From the NCBI RefSeq assembly GCF_029893805.1, contig NZ_JARXYP010000002.1, positions 8,060,001 to 8,124,000 on the forward strand: a stretch of 64,000 bases of DNA, read 5' to 3'. The position numbers and the translations under genes are program-made. Source of the stretch: Streptomyces sp. SAI-135 (GTDB taxonomy: Bacteria; Actinomycetota; Actinomycetes; Streptomycetales; Streptomycetaceae). This document shows, piece after piece, positions 40,206 to 49,122 of the stretch; the stretch's first letter is position 1; each line of letters opens with the position of its first letter. Under the pieces are notes generated by a model that ran no database searches, was not told the DNA's origin, and worked only from the letters and a program-made list of their open reading frames with translations.

Positions 40206-42880
40206 CCGTGAACGGCCCGGCCGTCGCAGAGACCGAGCGGAACCCCGCGGGGGCGGAGATCCGGGACCCGCACCTGCTGACCCCGGCACAGGTGGCGGCC
40301 GCCCTCGGTGCGGACCCGGACGCCGGCCTGAGCGCACGGCAGGTCGTCGAACGGGGCGCCGCCCACGGCCCGAACCGGCTCGCGGAACCCGCCCGGCGAC
40401 CGGAGTGGCTGAAGTTCCTGGACCAGTTCCGCAACTGGCTCATCGGCATCCTGATCGGTGCCGCCCTGGTCGCCGGCGCGATCGGCGACATCAGGGACGC
40501 ACTGGTGATCACCGTCGTCCTCCAGATCAACGCGGTCCTCGGCTACCTCCAGGAACGGCGTGCCGAGCGCAGCCTGGAGGCCCTGCGCCGGATGCTGGTG
40601 CCGACCGCGCGGGTCCGCCGCGACGGCATGGAGCAGCTGGTGGAGGCGGACACCCTGGTGCCCGGGGACGTGGTCCTGCTGGAGGCGGGAGACCGCGTGC
40701 CCGCCGACGGGCGCCTGGTCGTCGCGGAGACGGTGGAGGTCGCCGAGGCGGCCCTGACCGGCGAGTCCCAGCCGGTCGCCAAGGACACCGGGGCGACCGG
40801 CCCGGTGCCGCTGGCCGAGCGGACCGGCATGCTGTTCATGAACACGGCGCTGACCCGCGGCCGCGCCGAGATGATCGTCACGGCCACCGGTATGCGCACC
40901 GAACTGGGGTCGATAGCCGAGGCGTTGCGCACCGGCCCGGAACCGCCCAGTCCGCTCCAGCTCCAGCTGGACAGTCTCGGCAGGCGGCTCGCCCTGCTCA
41001 GCGGAGTCGCGGTCGTCGCCTACGCGCTGGTCGCCCTCGTCCGTGGCGAGGACCTCGCGGACATCGCGCTGCGCGCGGTGGCCCTGGCCGTGGCCGCCAT
41101 CCCCGAAGGGCTGCCGGCCGTCCTGGCGCTGACCCTGGCGCTCGGTGTGTACCGCATGGCCCACCGCGGAGCCATCGTGAAACGGCTGGCCTCGGTGGAG
41201 TCACTGGGCTCGGCCACGGTCGTGTGCAGCGACAAGACGGGCACCCTGACCCTCAACGAGATGACCGTGCGGGCTCTTTGGGCCGGTGGACAGGTCCACG
41301 AGGTCACCGGCGAGGGCTACGGCACCAAGGGCGACGTACGAGGGTCCGAAGGGGCTCTGGTGTCCGCGATCCTGCCGTTCGCCCTGTGCAACGACGCGCA
41401 CCTGACCGACGAGGGCTTCGTCGGCGACCCCACCGAGGCCGCTCTGCTCGTCCTCGCCGCCAAGGCGGGCCTGGACGCCGACGGGCTGCGGGCCGAACTG
41501 CCGCGCACCGGTGAGCTGCCCTTCGACGCGGCCACCAAGTACATGGCCACCTTCCACCGAGAGCCGGACGGTCGGACCCGTGTCTACGTCAAGGGCGCCG
41601 TGGATGTGCTGCTGGGGCTGTGCTCCCGGGCGGTGACGGAGGAAGGGGTGAGCGAGCTCGACGACCGGTGCCGCGGCGAGATCCTGGACGTGACCCGGGA
41701 CCTGGGAGGCTCGGGACTGCGCGTCCTCGGCGCGGCCACCGCCGTCGTGGACCGGGCGCCGGATCCGGCGTCGTTGCCCGGCCTGACCCTCGTGTCCGTC
41801 GCCGGGATCGCCGATCCGCCGCGCCCGCAGGCACGGGACGCGATCGCCCTGTGCCGCACGGCGGGTGTGACCGTCAAGATGATCACCGGGGACCACGCGG
41901 ACACCGCCGCGGCCATCGCGCGTGAACTGGACGTCGAGGGAGACGTGGTGACCGGGGCGGACCTCGACCGGATGGAACCGGAAGAGCTCTCCCGGCGCAT
42001 CGACGGCATCGGGGTGTTCGCCCGCGTCGTCCCGGAGCACAAGGTCGCCATCGTGCGGGCGCTGTCCGAGCGGGGCCATGTCGTCGCCATGACCGGTGAC
42101 GGCGTCAACGACGCCGCCGCGCTGCGGGCCGCGCACATCGGGGTGGCGATGGGAGTCACCGGGACCGACGTGGCCAAGGAAGCCGCCGACATGGTGCTCA
42201 CCGACGACGACTTCTCCACCATCGTGCGCGCCGTGCGCGAAGGGCGCGCCATCTACGCGAACATCGTCAAGTTCGTCCGCTTCCAGCTGGCCACCAACAT
42301 CGGCGCCATCCTGACCCTGCTGGGCGCTTCGGCGGCCGGACTGCCCGCGCCGCTGACGGCGGCCCAACTCCTGTGGATCAACATCATCATGGACGGGCCG
42401 CCGGCGATGGCGCTGGCGGTCGATCCGGCCGACGACGACGTGATGCGGCACCCGCCGCGCGATGCGCGCGAGCGCATCCTGGACGCCCGCCGTCTCGTCG
42501 CGATCAGCAGGGCGGGCGCGGTCATGGCCCTGGGCACCGTCGGACTGCTGGCCCTCGCCCGGCCCTGGGCCGGTACTGACACCGCACTGACGATGGCGTT
42601 CACCACCTTCGTCCTGTTCCAGCTCTTCAACTCGCTCAACGCCCGCGCCGATCACGGCGCGCTGCTCGGCCGCGGGCAACTGCGCAACCGCACCCTGTGG
42701 TGGTGCCTGGCGGGCGTCCTCGTCGTACAGATCGCCGCCGTCCATGTGCCGTGGGCGCGCACGGTGTTCGGCACCCAACCGCTCGACCTGGCCCAGTGGG
42801 CCCTGTGCCTGGCCACGGCGGCCACGGTGCTGCTGGTCGAACTCCTCGTGCGGGGGGCGAAGCGGCTCGTCCACCGATGA
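40202..42880 (+). CDS. CtpF-like P2A cation-transporting ATPase
   Basis: 892 residues, complete. N-terminal cation-ATPase domain (LTPAQVAAALGADPDAGLSARQVVERGAAHGPN), actuator TGES, transport helix AAIPEGLPAVLALTLALG with P301-E302-G-L as in calcium pumps, phosphorylation D344 (CSDKTGTLT), hinge TGDGVNDAAALRAAHIG, and C-terminal helices. Rv1997 (ctpF), in the DosR regulon, is of this type and exports Ca2+. Whether this one moves Ca2+, Mn2+ or H+ is not readable. GTG 40202 overlaps the preceding usp-like stop. Confidence 0.9.
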   Translation: MTVNGPAVAETERNPAGAEIRDPHLLTPAQVAAALGADPDAGLSARQVVERGAAHGPNRLAEPARRPEWLKFLDQFRNWLIGILIGAALVAGAIGDIRDALVITVVLQINAVLGYLQERRAERSLEALRRMLVPTARVRRDGMEQLVEADTLVPGDVVLLEAGDRVPADGRLVVAETVEVAEAALTGESQPVAKDTGATGPVPLAERTGMLFMNTALTRGRAEMIVTATGMRTELGSIAEALRTGPEPPSPLQLQLDSLGRRLALLSGVAVVAYALVALVRGEDLADIALRAVALAVAAIPEGLPAVLALTLALGVYRMAHRGAIVKRLASVESLGSATVVCSDKTGTLTLNEMTVRALWAGGQVHEVTGEGYGTKGDVRGSEGALVSAILPFALCNDAHLTDEGFVGDPTEAALLVLAAKAGLDADGLRAELPRTGELPFDAATKYMATFHREPDGRTRVYVKGAVDVLLGLCSRAVTEEGVSELDDRCRGEILDVTRDLGGSGLRVLGAATAVVDRAPDPASLPGLTLVSVAGIADPPRPQARDAIALCRTAGVTVKMITGDHADTAAAIARELDVEGDVVTGADLDRMEPEELSRRIDGIGVFARVVPEHKVAIVRALSERGHVVAMTGDGVNDAAALRAAHIGVAMGVTGTDVAKEAADMVLTDDDFSTIVRAVREGRAIYANIVKFVRFQLATNIGAILTLLGASAAGLPAPLTAAQLLWINIIMDGPPAMALAVDPADDDVMRHPPRDARERILDARRLVAISRAGAVMALGTVGLLALARPWAGTDTALTMAFTTFVLFQLFNSLNARADHGALLGRGQLRNRTLWWCLAGVLVVQIAAVHVPWARTVFGTQPLDLAQWALCLATAATVLLVELLVRGAKRLVHR

Positions 42881-42916
42881 CGGCTCCCGTGCGTCGCGGC
42901 TTCGCGGGGCGCGGCC

Positions 42917-43015
42917 GGACAGGCGTACGACGAGCACGGCCACGTGCGCGCCTACGGCGGGCGCGCGCAGGAGGACGTGCCCGGTACCGGCGGCCTCGCC
43001 GGCCACGCGGACGAC
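42917..43015 (-). pseudogene. Relic of a second devR-like response regulator gene
   Basis: About 100 bases match the receiver region of the regulator gene (about 1480-1578) at nucleotide level, including the shared block CACGTGCG and the run GGCGGGCGCGCGCAGGAGG. On the minus strand the peptide GHVLLRAPAVGAHVAVLVVRL parallels HALLRAPAVRPHVAVLDVRL of the intact protein, with the phosphoacceptor Asp changed to Val. Similarity ends on both sides; no HTH part remains. This is a dead fragment of a duplicated regulator gene, far from the intact copy. Confidence 0.75.
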
Positions 43016-43080
43016 GGGCGGGCGGTGGCTCGCCATGGGGACGCGACGGGTACGTCCCGGCCCGACAGGTCCCCGGTTAA

Positions 43081-43094
43081 GGGCCGTTCAGCCC
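43081..43094. promoter_or_regulatory. DevR-like box before doxX
   Basis: GGGCCGTTCAGCCC, one mismatch, 105 bp before the DoxX start at 43199. Confidence 0.52.
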
Positions 43095-43198
43095 TCTGGG
43101 TCCCGACCTTCGGCCTGCGGCGCGGGTGCCCCGGGGCGAGCAGAGTGGGCGGTGCAAGGAACGAGTCAACGGCACCGACCCCCGAAAGGATCACGATC

Positions 43199-43810
43199 AT
43201 GGCTGTCCACGATCACCCGCACCGACACGCAGGTTTCCGGTTCCCGTCGCTGCGGCGGGCGGGAACGGCTGACGCGGCCGCCGGGACGGCGACGGCGACC
43301 AGCGCGTACGTGTTCGCCGGACTGCGGCTGCTGACCGGGTTCGTCTTCCTGTGGGCGTTCCTGGACAAGACGTTCGGTTTCGGCTACGCGACCCAGTCCG
43401 GCAAGGGCTGGATCGACGGCGGTTCGCCGACCAAGGGTTTCCTGAGCGGTGTGGCCGCCGGTCCGATGGAGTCCACCTTCCACGCGTGGGCCGGGGACGC
43501 CTGGGCGGACTGGCTGTTCATGCTCGGTCTGCTGGGCATCGGTCTGGCCGTGATGGCGGGAATCGGCCTTCGGCTCGCCGCCGTCGCCGGTACCGCGATG
43601 ATGGCGCTGATGTGGATCGCGGAGTGGCCGCCCGCCAAGCACCTCTCGGACGGCACGCCGAGCATGTCGACGAACCCGTTCGTCGACTACCACCTCATCT
43701 ACGCCGTGGTCCTGATCGCCCTGGCGGCCGTGGGCGCCGGCGCGGTCTGGGGACTCGGCAAGGCGTGGGCACGCCTGCCCTTCGTCAGCCGCAACCGCTG
43801 GCTCCAGTGA
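43199..43810 (+). CDS. DoxX-like membrane protein
   Basis: 203 residues. A His-rich N-terminus (HDHPHRHAGFRF) is followed by about four membrane helices: FAGLRLLTGFVFLWAFLDKTFG, then WLFMLGLLGIGLAVMAGIGL, AGTAMMALMWIAEWPP and YAVVLIALAAVGAGAVWGLG. The layout fits DoxX/DoxD-type proteins, which donate electrons to quinone in some archaea and act in membrane redox complexes in mycobacteria. The substrate is unknown. GAAAGGATCACGATC precedes the ATG. A strong terminator follows. Confidence 0.75.
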   Translation: MAVHDHPHRHAGFRFPSLRRAGTADAAAGTATATSAYVFAGLRLLTGFVFLWAFLDKTFGFGYATQSGKGWIDGGSPTKGFLSGVAAGPMESTFHAWAGDAWADWLFMLGLLGIGLAVMAGIGLRLAAVAGTAMMALMWIAEWPPAKHLSDGTPSMSTNPFVDYHLIYAVVLIALAAVGAGAVWGLGKAWARLPFVSRNRWLQ

Positions 43811-43822
43811 TCCCCGCAACGG

Positions 43823-43852
43823 CACGGCGGGCCCCCGACGGGGCCCGCCGTG
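43823..43852 (+). terminator. Rho-independent-type hairpin after doxX
   Basis: CACGGCGGGCCCC and GGGGCCCGCCGTG form a 13-bp perfect stem with a four-base CGAC loop, starting 12 bases after the doxX stop. It separates doxX from the next usp promoter. Confidence 0.8.
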
Positions 43853-43861
43853 TCACGCCGG

Positions 43862-43895
43862 GGGCCGGTCGGCCGGGATCCGGGACCAGCGGCCC
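43862..43895. promoter_or_regulatory. Paired DevR-like boxes before usp
   Basis: GGGCCGGTCGGCCG (43862-43875) and GGGACCAGCGGCCC (43882-43895) are 20 bp apart, ending 62 bp before the usp start. Confidence 0.65.
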
Positions 43896-43957
43896 CTGCA
43901 CCACCGGGCCTGCCCGCACCAGGCTGGAGACAGACATCCAGATCAGGAGGCGACATC

Positions 43958-44863
43958 ATGGTCCGCACCGTTGTCGCAGGTCTCGACGGCTCCGCCGAAA
44001 GCCGGGCGGCAGCCGAATGGGCGGCTCGCGAGGCCGCCTCGCGCGGCCTGCCCCTGAAACTGCTCCACGTCTTCGAACCCGTGCCCGACGTGATGGCCCA
44101 GGCCCCGCTCCTCGGCGGTGAAACCCTGCAGTACTGGAGCGAGAAGATCCCGCGGGACGCGGCGGACGGAATCCGGCTGCGGCACCCCGGTCTCCAGGTC
44201 GCGGTGGAGCACGCCCCCGGCCGGCCCGCCGACATCCTGGCGGAGGCGGCCAAGGACGCCGAACTGGTGGCCCTCGGCTCGGGCAGGCTGAGCGGGATCA
44301 GCGGATTCCTGCTCGGTTCCGTGGGCCTGGCGGTCGTGGCGCACGCCGAACGGCCGGTCGTCCTGGTCCGTGCCGGGGAACAGGCTGCCGACGAGCACCG
44401 GACGGACCCGGCAGGCGCCCCCTCGGCGGGCACCCCGTTCCGCCCCGTCGTGCTGGGCCTCGACCCGAGCGAGCCCGACGACTCGCTGATCGAGTTCGCC
44501 TTCGAGGAAGCCGCCCGCCGCGAGACCGCCCTGCGGGCCGTGGCCGGCTGGAACCTGCCGCCCTACTACGTCTACGGCCTCTCCCTCGACCCGCTGCTGC
44601 ATGACGAGCTCACCCGCCGCAAGGCCGCCGAGCTGACCGAGATCCTGCGTCCCTGGCGGCAGAAGTACCCGGCCGTCGAGGTCGCCGAGATCTCCCGCTC
44701 CGACAGCCCCGGCCGCCAGCTGGTCGACGCCTCCCGCGACGCCTCGCTGCTCGTGGTGGGCCGCCGGGTCCGGCGCCGGCCGTACGGCGCCCACATCGGG
44801 CCCGTCACCCACGCCGTCCTGCACCACTCCACCGTCCCGGTCGCCGTGCTTCCGCACCGCTGA
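43958..44863 (+). CDS. Universal stress protein, tandem Usp domains
   Basis: 301 residues. TVVAGLDGSAESRAAAEWAAREAASRGLPLKLL; loop ALGSGRLSGISGFLLGSVGLAVV; domain 2 PVVLGLDPSEPDDSLIEFAFEEAARRETALRAV through VVGRRVRRRPYGAHIGPVTHAVLHHSTVPVAVLPHR. Replacement of the usual SRG by SGR in the loop is a small oddity. ATCAGGAGGCGACATC precedes ATG 43958. It stands alone, with its own promoter boxes and with a promoter for the next gene after it. Confidence 0.9.
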   Translation: MVRTVVAGLDGSAESRAAAEWAAREAASRGLPLKLLHVFEPVPDVMAQAPLLGGETLQYWSEKIPRDAADGIRLRHPGLQVAVEHAPGRPADILAEAAKDAELVALGSGRLSGISGFLLGSVGLAVVAHAERPVVLVRAGEQAADEHRTDPAGAPSAGTPFRPVVLGLDPSEPDDSLIEFAFEEAARRETALRAVAGWNLPPYYVYGLSLDPLLHDELTRRKAAELTEILRPWRQKYPAVEVAEISRSDSPGRQLVDASRDASLLVVGRRVRRRPYGAHIGPVTHAVLHHSTVPVAVLPHR

Positions 44864-44919
44864 CCCCGGTCGGACGCGACCCCGAAGGCGCGGGCCACTG
44901 CCGCCCAGGGCGGCACCGG

Positions 44920-44955
44920 GGGCCGACCGGCCCTCAGCTCACCCCCGGTCAGCCC
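44920..44955. promoter_or_regulatory. DevR-like boxes before the GNAT/CoA-ligase gene
   Basis: GGGCCGACCGGCCC (44920-44933, perfect) and a weak partner CCCCCGGTCAGCCC (44942-44955) 22 bp on, ending 61 bp before the start at 45017. Confidence 0.62.
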
Positions 44956-45016
44956 ATGGGCCCCGGTCCCGTCCCGCTGGACGCTCGAAGTGCACAGAGA
45001 CCTGAGGAGAACCGCG

Positions 45017-47710
45017 ATGAAGGACGACACGCTCAGCGGTCCCCGGACCCACGCCCTGCTCGCGGACGGCACCACCGTGTGCATCCGCCCCGCCCTGGCG
45101 AGCGACCACGAGCAACTGCAGGGCCTGTACGAGGAGATGTCCCCGGAGAACCTGCGTCTGAGGTTCTTCGCGGCGAGCCGGCGGTCCGCACAGATGGCGG
45201 CCGACCGGGCCTGTGCCCCACCGCGTCCCGGCTACCGTGCCCTGCTGGCCGAGCGGAACGGCCAGGTGATCGGTCTCGCCGAGTACGAGACCGGCGACAG
45301 CGGCACCGAGGCCGAGATCTCCGTCGCCGTCGCCGACGGACTGCACCACCGGGGCGTGGGCACCCTCCTGCTCGAGCACCTGGTGTCCGCGGCCCGCGCG
45401 GACGGTGTCACCTCCTTCACCGCCGACGCCCTGAGCGAGAACCATGAAGTGCTGCGCCTCTTCGCCGACCTCGGTCTGCGCACGGCCCGCCGCTTCGAAG
45501 GGCCCGAAGTGCGCTGCACGATCGCCCTCGACGAGGACGACGACTACCTGACGGCAGTGGAGGAGCGCGGCCGCGCCGCCGACGTGGAGAGCCTGCGGCC
45601 CCTGCTGCGGCCGACGGCGGTCGCCGTGGTCGGCGCGGGACGCACGCCCGGGTCGGTGGGCCGCGCGATCCTGCACCAGGTGAAGTCGGGTGCCTACACC
45701 GGACGGCTGTGGGCGGTGAACCCGGCGGCCGCCTCGATCCTCGGCGTGCCGTCCTACCCGAGCGTCAGCGCGCTGCCCATGACTCCCGACCTCGTGGTGG
45801 TCGCCGTACCCGCCGCGGCCGTGCCGGCGACCGCGCAGGAGTGCGGAAAGGCGGGCGTACGGGCTCTGCTCGTCGTCACCGCCGGGCTCGACGCCGAGCA
45901 GGCGCACGCCCTTCGGACAGCCTGCCGCACCCACGGCATGCGCATGGTCGGGCCCAACTGCCTGGGCATCTCCGACACCGACGCCCTGCTGCGCCTCAAC
46001 GCGACCTTCGCCGCGCACCCCCCGCGCCCCGGCACCGCCGGAGTGGCCGTCCAGTCCGGCGGGGTCGGCATCGCCCTGCTCGACGGCCTGTCCCGGCTGG
46101 GCATCGGCGTGTCCTCGTTCGTCTCGCTCGGTGACAAGTACGACGTCAGCGGCAACGACATGCTCCAGTGGTGGGAGACCGACGGCTCCACCGACCTCGC
46201 CCTGCTGCACCTGGAGTCCTTCGGCAACCCGCGTGCCTTCTCCCGTACCGCCCGCCGGGTGACCCGGCGCATTCCGGTGCTCACCGTCGACGCCGGTCGC
46301 ACCGACGCGGGGCGCCGCGCCGCCGCCTCGCACACCGCGGCGGCCGCCACCCGCACCATGACCCGCCAGGCCCTGTTCACTCAGGCCGGCATCACCGCGG
46401 CCCACTCGGTCGGCGAACTCCTCGAAACGGCAGCCCTGTTGCACTCCCAGCCGCTTCCGGCGGGATCCCGGGTGGCGATCGTCACCAACGCGGGCGGCGC
46501 CGGTGTGCTCAGCGCCGACGCCTGCGCGGAGGCCGGGCTCGCCCTGCCGGCGCCCACCGCGGAACTCGTCGACGACCTGCTCGCGGTGCTGCCCGAGGGG
46601 GCCGCCATCGGCAACCCCGTGGACGCCACAGCCGCTGTCACGGAGGAACAACTCGGTGACTGCGTGGACCGGATCATGCGGCATCCGGGCGTCGACGCCG
46701 TCCTGGTGGCCCTCGTGCCCACCGCGGTCGCGGTCGCCACGGGTGACGACCTCGTCAAGGCCGTCACCGGCAGGCCGGGACATCGGCCGAAGCCGGTCGT
46801 GGTCGTCCGGCTGGAACAGGCCCTGCCCGTCGAGCTGCTGCCCCGCACCGGCGCGGGCACCGTACCCGGGTACGCCGAACCCCAGGCCGCGGCGCGGGCG
46901 TTGGCGCACGCGGCGCGCCGAGCCGCCTGGCTCGCCCGGCCCGCCGGCACGATCCCCGAACTCGACGGCATCGACACGGCCCGCGCCCACGCCTGTGTGG
47001 AGACCTACCTGAAGATCCACCCCGACGGGGGCTGGCTCGACCCGCGCGCCTGCGCCGAACTCCTGGACTGCTACGGCATCCCGCAGCTGCCGTGGGCCTG
47101 GGCCACGACCGAGGACGAGGCGGTCCTGGCCGCCGACCGGATGCGCGGCGCCGACGGCCGCGTGGTCATGAAGGGTCACTGGCCCGGCCTGCTCCACAAG
47201 ACCGCACAGCATGCGGTCCACCTCGACCTGCGCGGCGACAGCCAGGTCCGCGCCGCGTTCCGGGACCTGGGGACGCGGTTCGCGGGACGGCTCACCGGTG
47301 TGGTCGTCCAGCCGCTCGCGGCCCGCGGCACCGAACTGTTCGCCGGGGTCGTCCAGGACGAGGTCTTCGGACCGCTCGTCCTGTTCGGTCTCGGCGGCAC
47401 CGCGACGGAGGTCCTCGCCGACCACGCCGCCCGGCTCGCGCCGCTCACCGACCACGACGTGCACGACCTGATCACGTCCCCGCGCTGCGCCCCCCTGCTC
47501 TTCGGCGCCGGCGGTGGCGGACCCGTGGACCTGCCCGGTCTCGAACAGGTGCTGCACCGGCTCTCCCGTATGGCGAGCGACCTGGCGCAACTGGCCGAGG
47601 CCGACTTCAACCCCGTACTCGCGGCGCCGGGCGGAGTGACCGTCCTCGACGCCCGCCTCCGCCTGCTGCCGCGCCGGCAGCAGGACCCCTACCTTCGCCG
47701 GCTCCGTTGA
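45017..47710 (+). CDS. GNAT acetyltransferase fused to ADP-forming acyl-CoA ligase domain
   Basis: 897 residues. GNAT domain first (about 15-170, acetyl-CoA loop HHRGVGTLLLEHL), then a CoA-binding fold (TAVAVVGAGRTPGSVGRAILHQ), a ligase-CoA region (VAVQSGGVGIALLDGLSRLGIG; SLGDKYDVSGNDML; ASHTAAAATRTM, where H is the phosphohistidine position of ADP-forming ligases), and an ATP-grasp C-terminus. GNAT-first architecture is that of Streptomyces PatA-type protein lysine acetyltransferases, which silence acyl-CoA synthetases. It could instead make ATP from acetyl-CoA, because the SHT histidine is retained. TGAGGAGAACCGCG precedes ATG 45017. Confidence 0.85.
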   Translation: MKDDTLSGPRTHALLADGTTVCIRPALASDHEQLQGLYEEMSPENLRLRFFAASRRSAQMAADRACAPPRPGYRALLAERNGQVIGLAEYETGDSGTEAEISVAVADGLHHRGVGTLLLEHLVSAARADGVTSFTADALSENHEVLRLFADLGLRTARRFEGPEVRCTIALDEDDDYLTAVEERGRAADVESLRPLLRPTAVAVVGAGRTPGSVGRAILHQVKSGAYTGRLWAVNPAAASILGVPSYPSVSALPMTPDLVVVAVPAAAVPATAQECGKAGVRALLVVTAGLDAEQAHALRTACRTHGMRMVGPNCLGISDTDALLRLNATFAAHPPRPGTAGVAVQSGGVGIALLDGLSRLGIGVSSFVSLGDKYDVSGNDMLQWWETDGSTDLALLHLESFGNPRAFSRTARRVTRRIPVLTVDAGRTDAGRRAAASHTAAAATRTMTRQALFTQAGITAAHSVGELLETAALLHSQPLPAGSRVAIVTNAGGAGVLSADACAEAGLALPAPTAELVDDLLAVLPEGAAIGNPVDATAAVTEEQLGDCVDRIMRHPGVDAVLVALVPTAVAVATGDDLVKAVTGRPGHRPKPVVVVRLEQALPVELLPRTGAGTVPGYAEPQAAARALAHAARRAAWLARPAGTIPELDGIDTARAHACVETYLKIHPDGGWLDPRACAELLDCYGIPQLPWAWATTEDEAVLAADRMRGADGRVVMKGHWPGLLHKTAQHAVHLDLRGDSQVRAAFRDLGTRFAGRLTGVVVQPLAARGTELFAGVVQDEVFGPLVLFGLGGTATEVLADHAARLAPLTDHDVHDLITSPRCAPLLFGAGGGGPVDLPGLEQVLHRLSRMASDLAQLAEADFNPVLAAPGGVTVLDARLRLLPRRQQDPYLRRLR

Positions 47711-47723
47711 GGAGGAGACAGCC

Positions 47724-48455
47724 ATGAAGCACAGCAAGGTGGGCTCCGTGATGACCATGGAGGTCGTCCGCGCCACCTACGGCACCACGTTCAAGGAAGT
47801 GGCACGTCTGCTCCGCGAGAACCGCATCAGCGGACTGCCGGTGGTCGACGAGGACGACAAGGTCATCGGGGTCATCTCCGAGACGGACCTGATGACCCAC
47901 CAGGCCCTGCTGCCCGACCCGTACGCGCCGGCAAGGCGGTTCCGGCTCACCGGCCTGACAGCCGCCGGGCGCAGGCAGGCGGCGAAGGCCCGCGCGCGCA
48001 CCGCCGGGCAGCTCATGAGCGAACCGCCCGTCACGATCCACGCCGACAGCACGATCGTCGAGGCGGCCCGCACGATGGCCAAGAACCGTGTCGAGCGACT
48101 GCCCGTACTGGACGAGGAGGGCCGGCTGGTCGGCATCGTCACCCGGCGCGACCTGCTGAAGGTGTTCCTGCGGCCGGACGCGGAGATCCGCAGGGAAGTG
48201 GTCGAGGAGGTGCTGGTGCGGGCGCTGTGGCTGGCGCCGCGCAGTGTGGACGTGTCCGTGACCGAAGGCGTGGTCACCCTGACCGGCCAGATGGAACGCA
48301 AGAGCGAGACCGAGATCGCGGTCGCCATGACCGTCCGGGTCGACGGAGTCGTCGCGGTCGTCGACAAGCTCACCTACCGGCTGGACGACGCCCGGATCCA
48401 GCCCGACGAGCAGGCCCTGCACGGTGTGGCCGACGACTGGCTGCGCCGCACCTGA
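47724..48455 (+). CDS. CBS-pair and BON domain protein
   Basis: 243 residues: CBS 1 (SVMTMEVVRATYGTTFKEVARLL, LPVVDEDDKVIGVISETDLM), basic insert (GLTAAGRRQAAKARART), CBS 2 (VERLPVLDEEGRLVGIVTRRDLLKVFL), BON (VDVSVTEGVVTLTGQMERKSE). Same subgroup as 25911-26627, ending EQALHGVADDWLRRT. It starts 13 bp after the GNAT/ligase gene behind GAGGAGACAGCC, so they form one operon with the flavodoxin gene 13 bp downstream. An adenylate-sensing partner for the acetyltransferase is conceivable but unproven. Confidence 0.88.
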   Translation: MKHSKVGSVMTMEVVRATYGTTFKEVARLLRENRISGLPVVDEDDKVIGVISETDLMTHQALLPDPYAPARRFRLTGLTAAGRRQAAKARARTAGQLMSEPPVTIHADSTIVEAARTMAKNRVERLPVLDEEGRLVGIVTRRDLLKVFLRPDAEIRREVVEEVLVRALWLAPRSVDVSVTEGVVTLTGQMERKSETEIAVAMTVRVDGVVAVVDKLTYRLDDARIQPDEQALHGVADDWLRRT

Positions 48456-48468
48456 GAGGAGGCGGACC

Positions 48469-48975
48469 ATGACCACCGACGTCCTGGTCGTCTACGGCAC
48501 CACGAACGGATCCACCGCACAGATCGCCGAGACCGTGGCCGAGGTGCTGAACAAGGAGGGGCTCACGGCCTCGGTGCGCCCAGCCGCCTCCGTCGACGAC
48601 CTCAGCCCCTACGACGCCGTCGTGGTCGGCGGCGCCCTGTACGCGGGGCACTGGCACAGGGACGCCCGCCGCTTCCTGCGCCGGCACCGCCGCGCCCTGG
48701 CCGACCGGCCGCTGTGGCTGTTCAGCAGCGGCCCGCTCGACGCCTCGGCGTCCGAGCGGGACATCCCACCCGTGCCCGCAGTCGGCCGGGCCATGACCCG
48801 GCTCGGCGCCCGTGGGCACGTCACCTTCGGCGGCTGCCTGGAGGAGGGCGCCAAGGGATGGGTCGCGGGCATGATCCTGCGCAACGGCAAAGGCGGCGAC
48901 TTCCGCGACTTCACCGCGATCGAGCAGTGGGCGGCCCAGGTCGCCCAGGATCTGGCAGGCGTGCGGAAGGACTGA
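48469..48975 (+). CDS. Flavodoxin-domain protein
   Basis: 168 residues. The N-terminal FMN phosphate loop is VVYGTTNGSTAQIAETVAEVL, followed by YDAVVVGGALYAGHWHRDARRFLRRHR and PLWLFSSGPLDAS. This resembles the HemG/protoporphyrinogen-oxidase-like flavodoxin family more than electron-transfer flavodoxins. Likely a small FMN redox protein; partner unknown. GAGAGGAGGCGGACC precedes ATG 48469; the earlier in-frame ATG at 48424 lies inside the CBS-BON gene. Confidence 0.82.
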   Translation: MTTDVLVVYGTTNGSTAQIAETVAEVLNKEGLTASVRPAASVDDLSPYDAVVVGGALYAGHWHRDARRFLRRHRRALADRPLWLFSSGPLDASASERDIPPVPAVGRAMTRLGARGHVTFGGCLEEGAKGWVAGMILRNGKGGDFRDFTAIEQWAAQVAQDLAGVRKD

Positions 48976-49122
48976 CCGTCCGACGACCGCACGGTACGGA
49001 CGCTCCCCGGCGCGCGGGGCCGGCGCCGGGGTGTCTGCGTGTCGCGCACGTCCGGCACAGTGCGCACTGCGCACCGCGGACCGTCGGACGAGAGGCCACG
49101 GCTCACGAAGGGCGTGATCACG

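Larger units (their letters stand above)
42881..43198. other. Intergenic region holding a devR relic and one box
   Basis: 318 bases between the ATPase and DoxX genes. They contain a decayed minus-strand copy of part of the response regulator gene (42917-43015) and one strong box (43081-43094). No other gene is supported. Confidence 0.6.

Noticed and set aside
39203..41164. Long minus-strand ORF of 653 codons
   Set aside because: It runs antisense through the usp-like and CtpF-like genes, has no recognisable domain and shows the low-complexity His/Gly/Arg composition of a shadow frame in high-GC DNA. Similar long antisense frames at 44939-47776, 16245-17834 and 57286-59259 were dropped for the same reason.
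49017..49030. GGGCCGGCGCCGGG before the second nitroreductase
   Set aside because: The right half does not fit CGGCCC; it is a simple GC palindrome of a kind common in this DNA.
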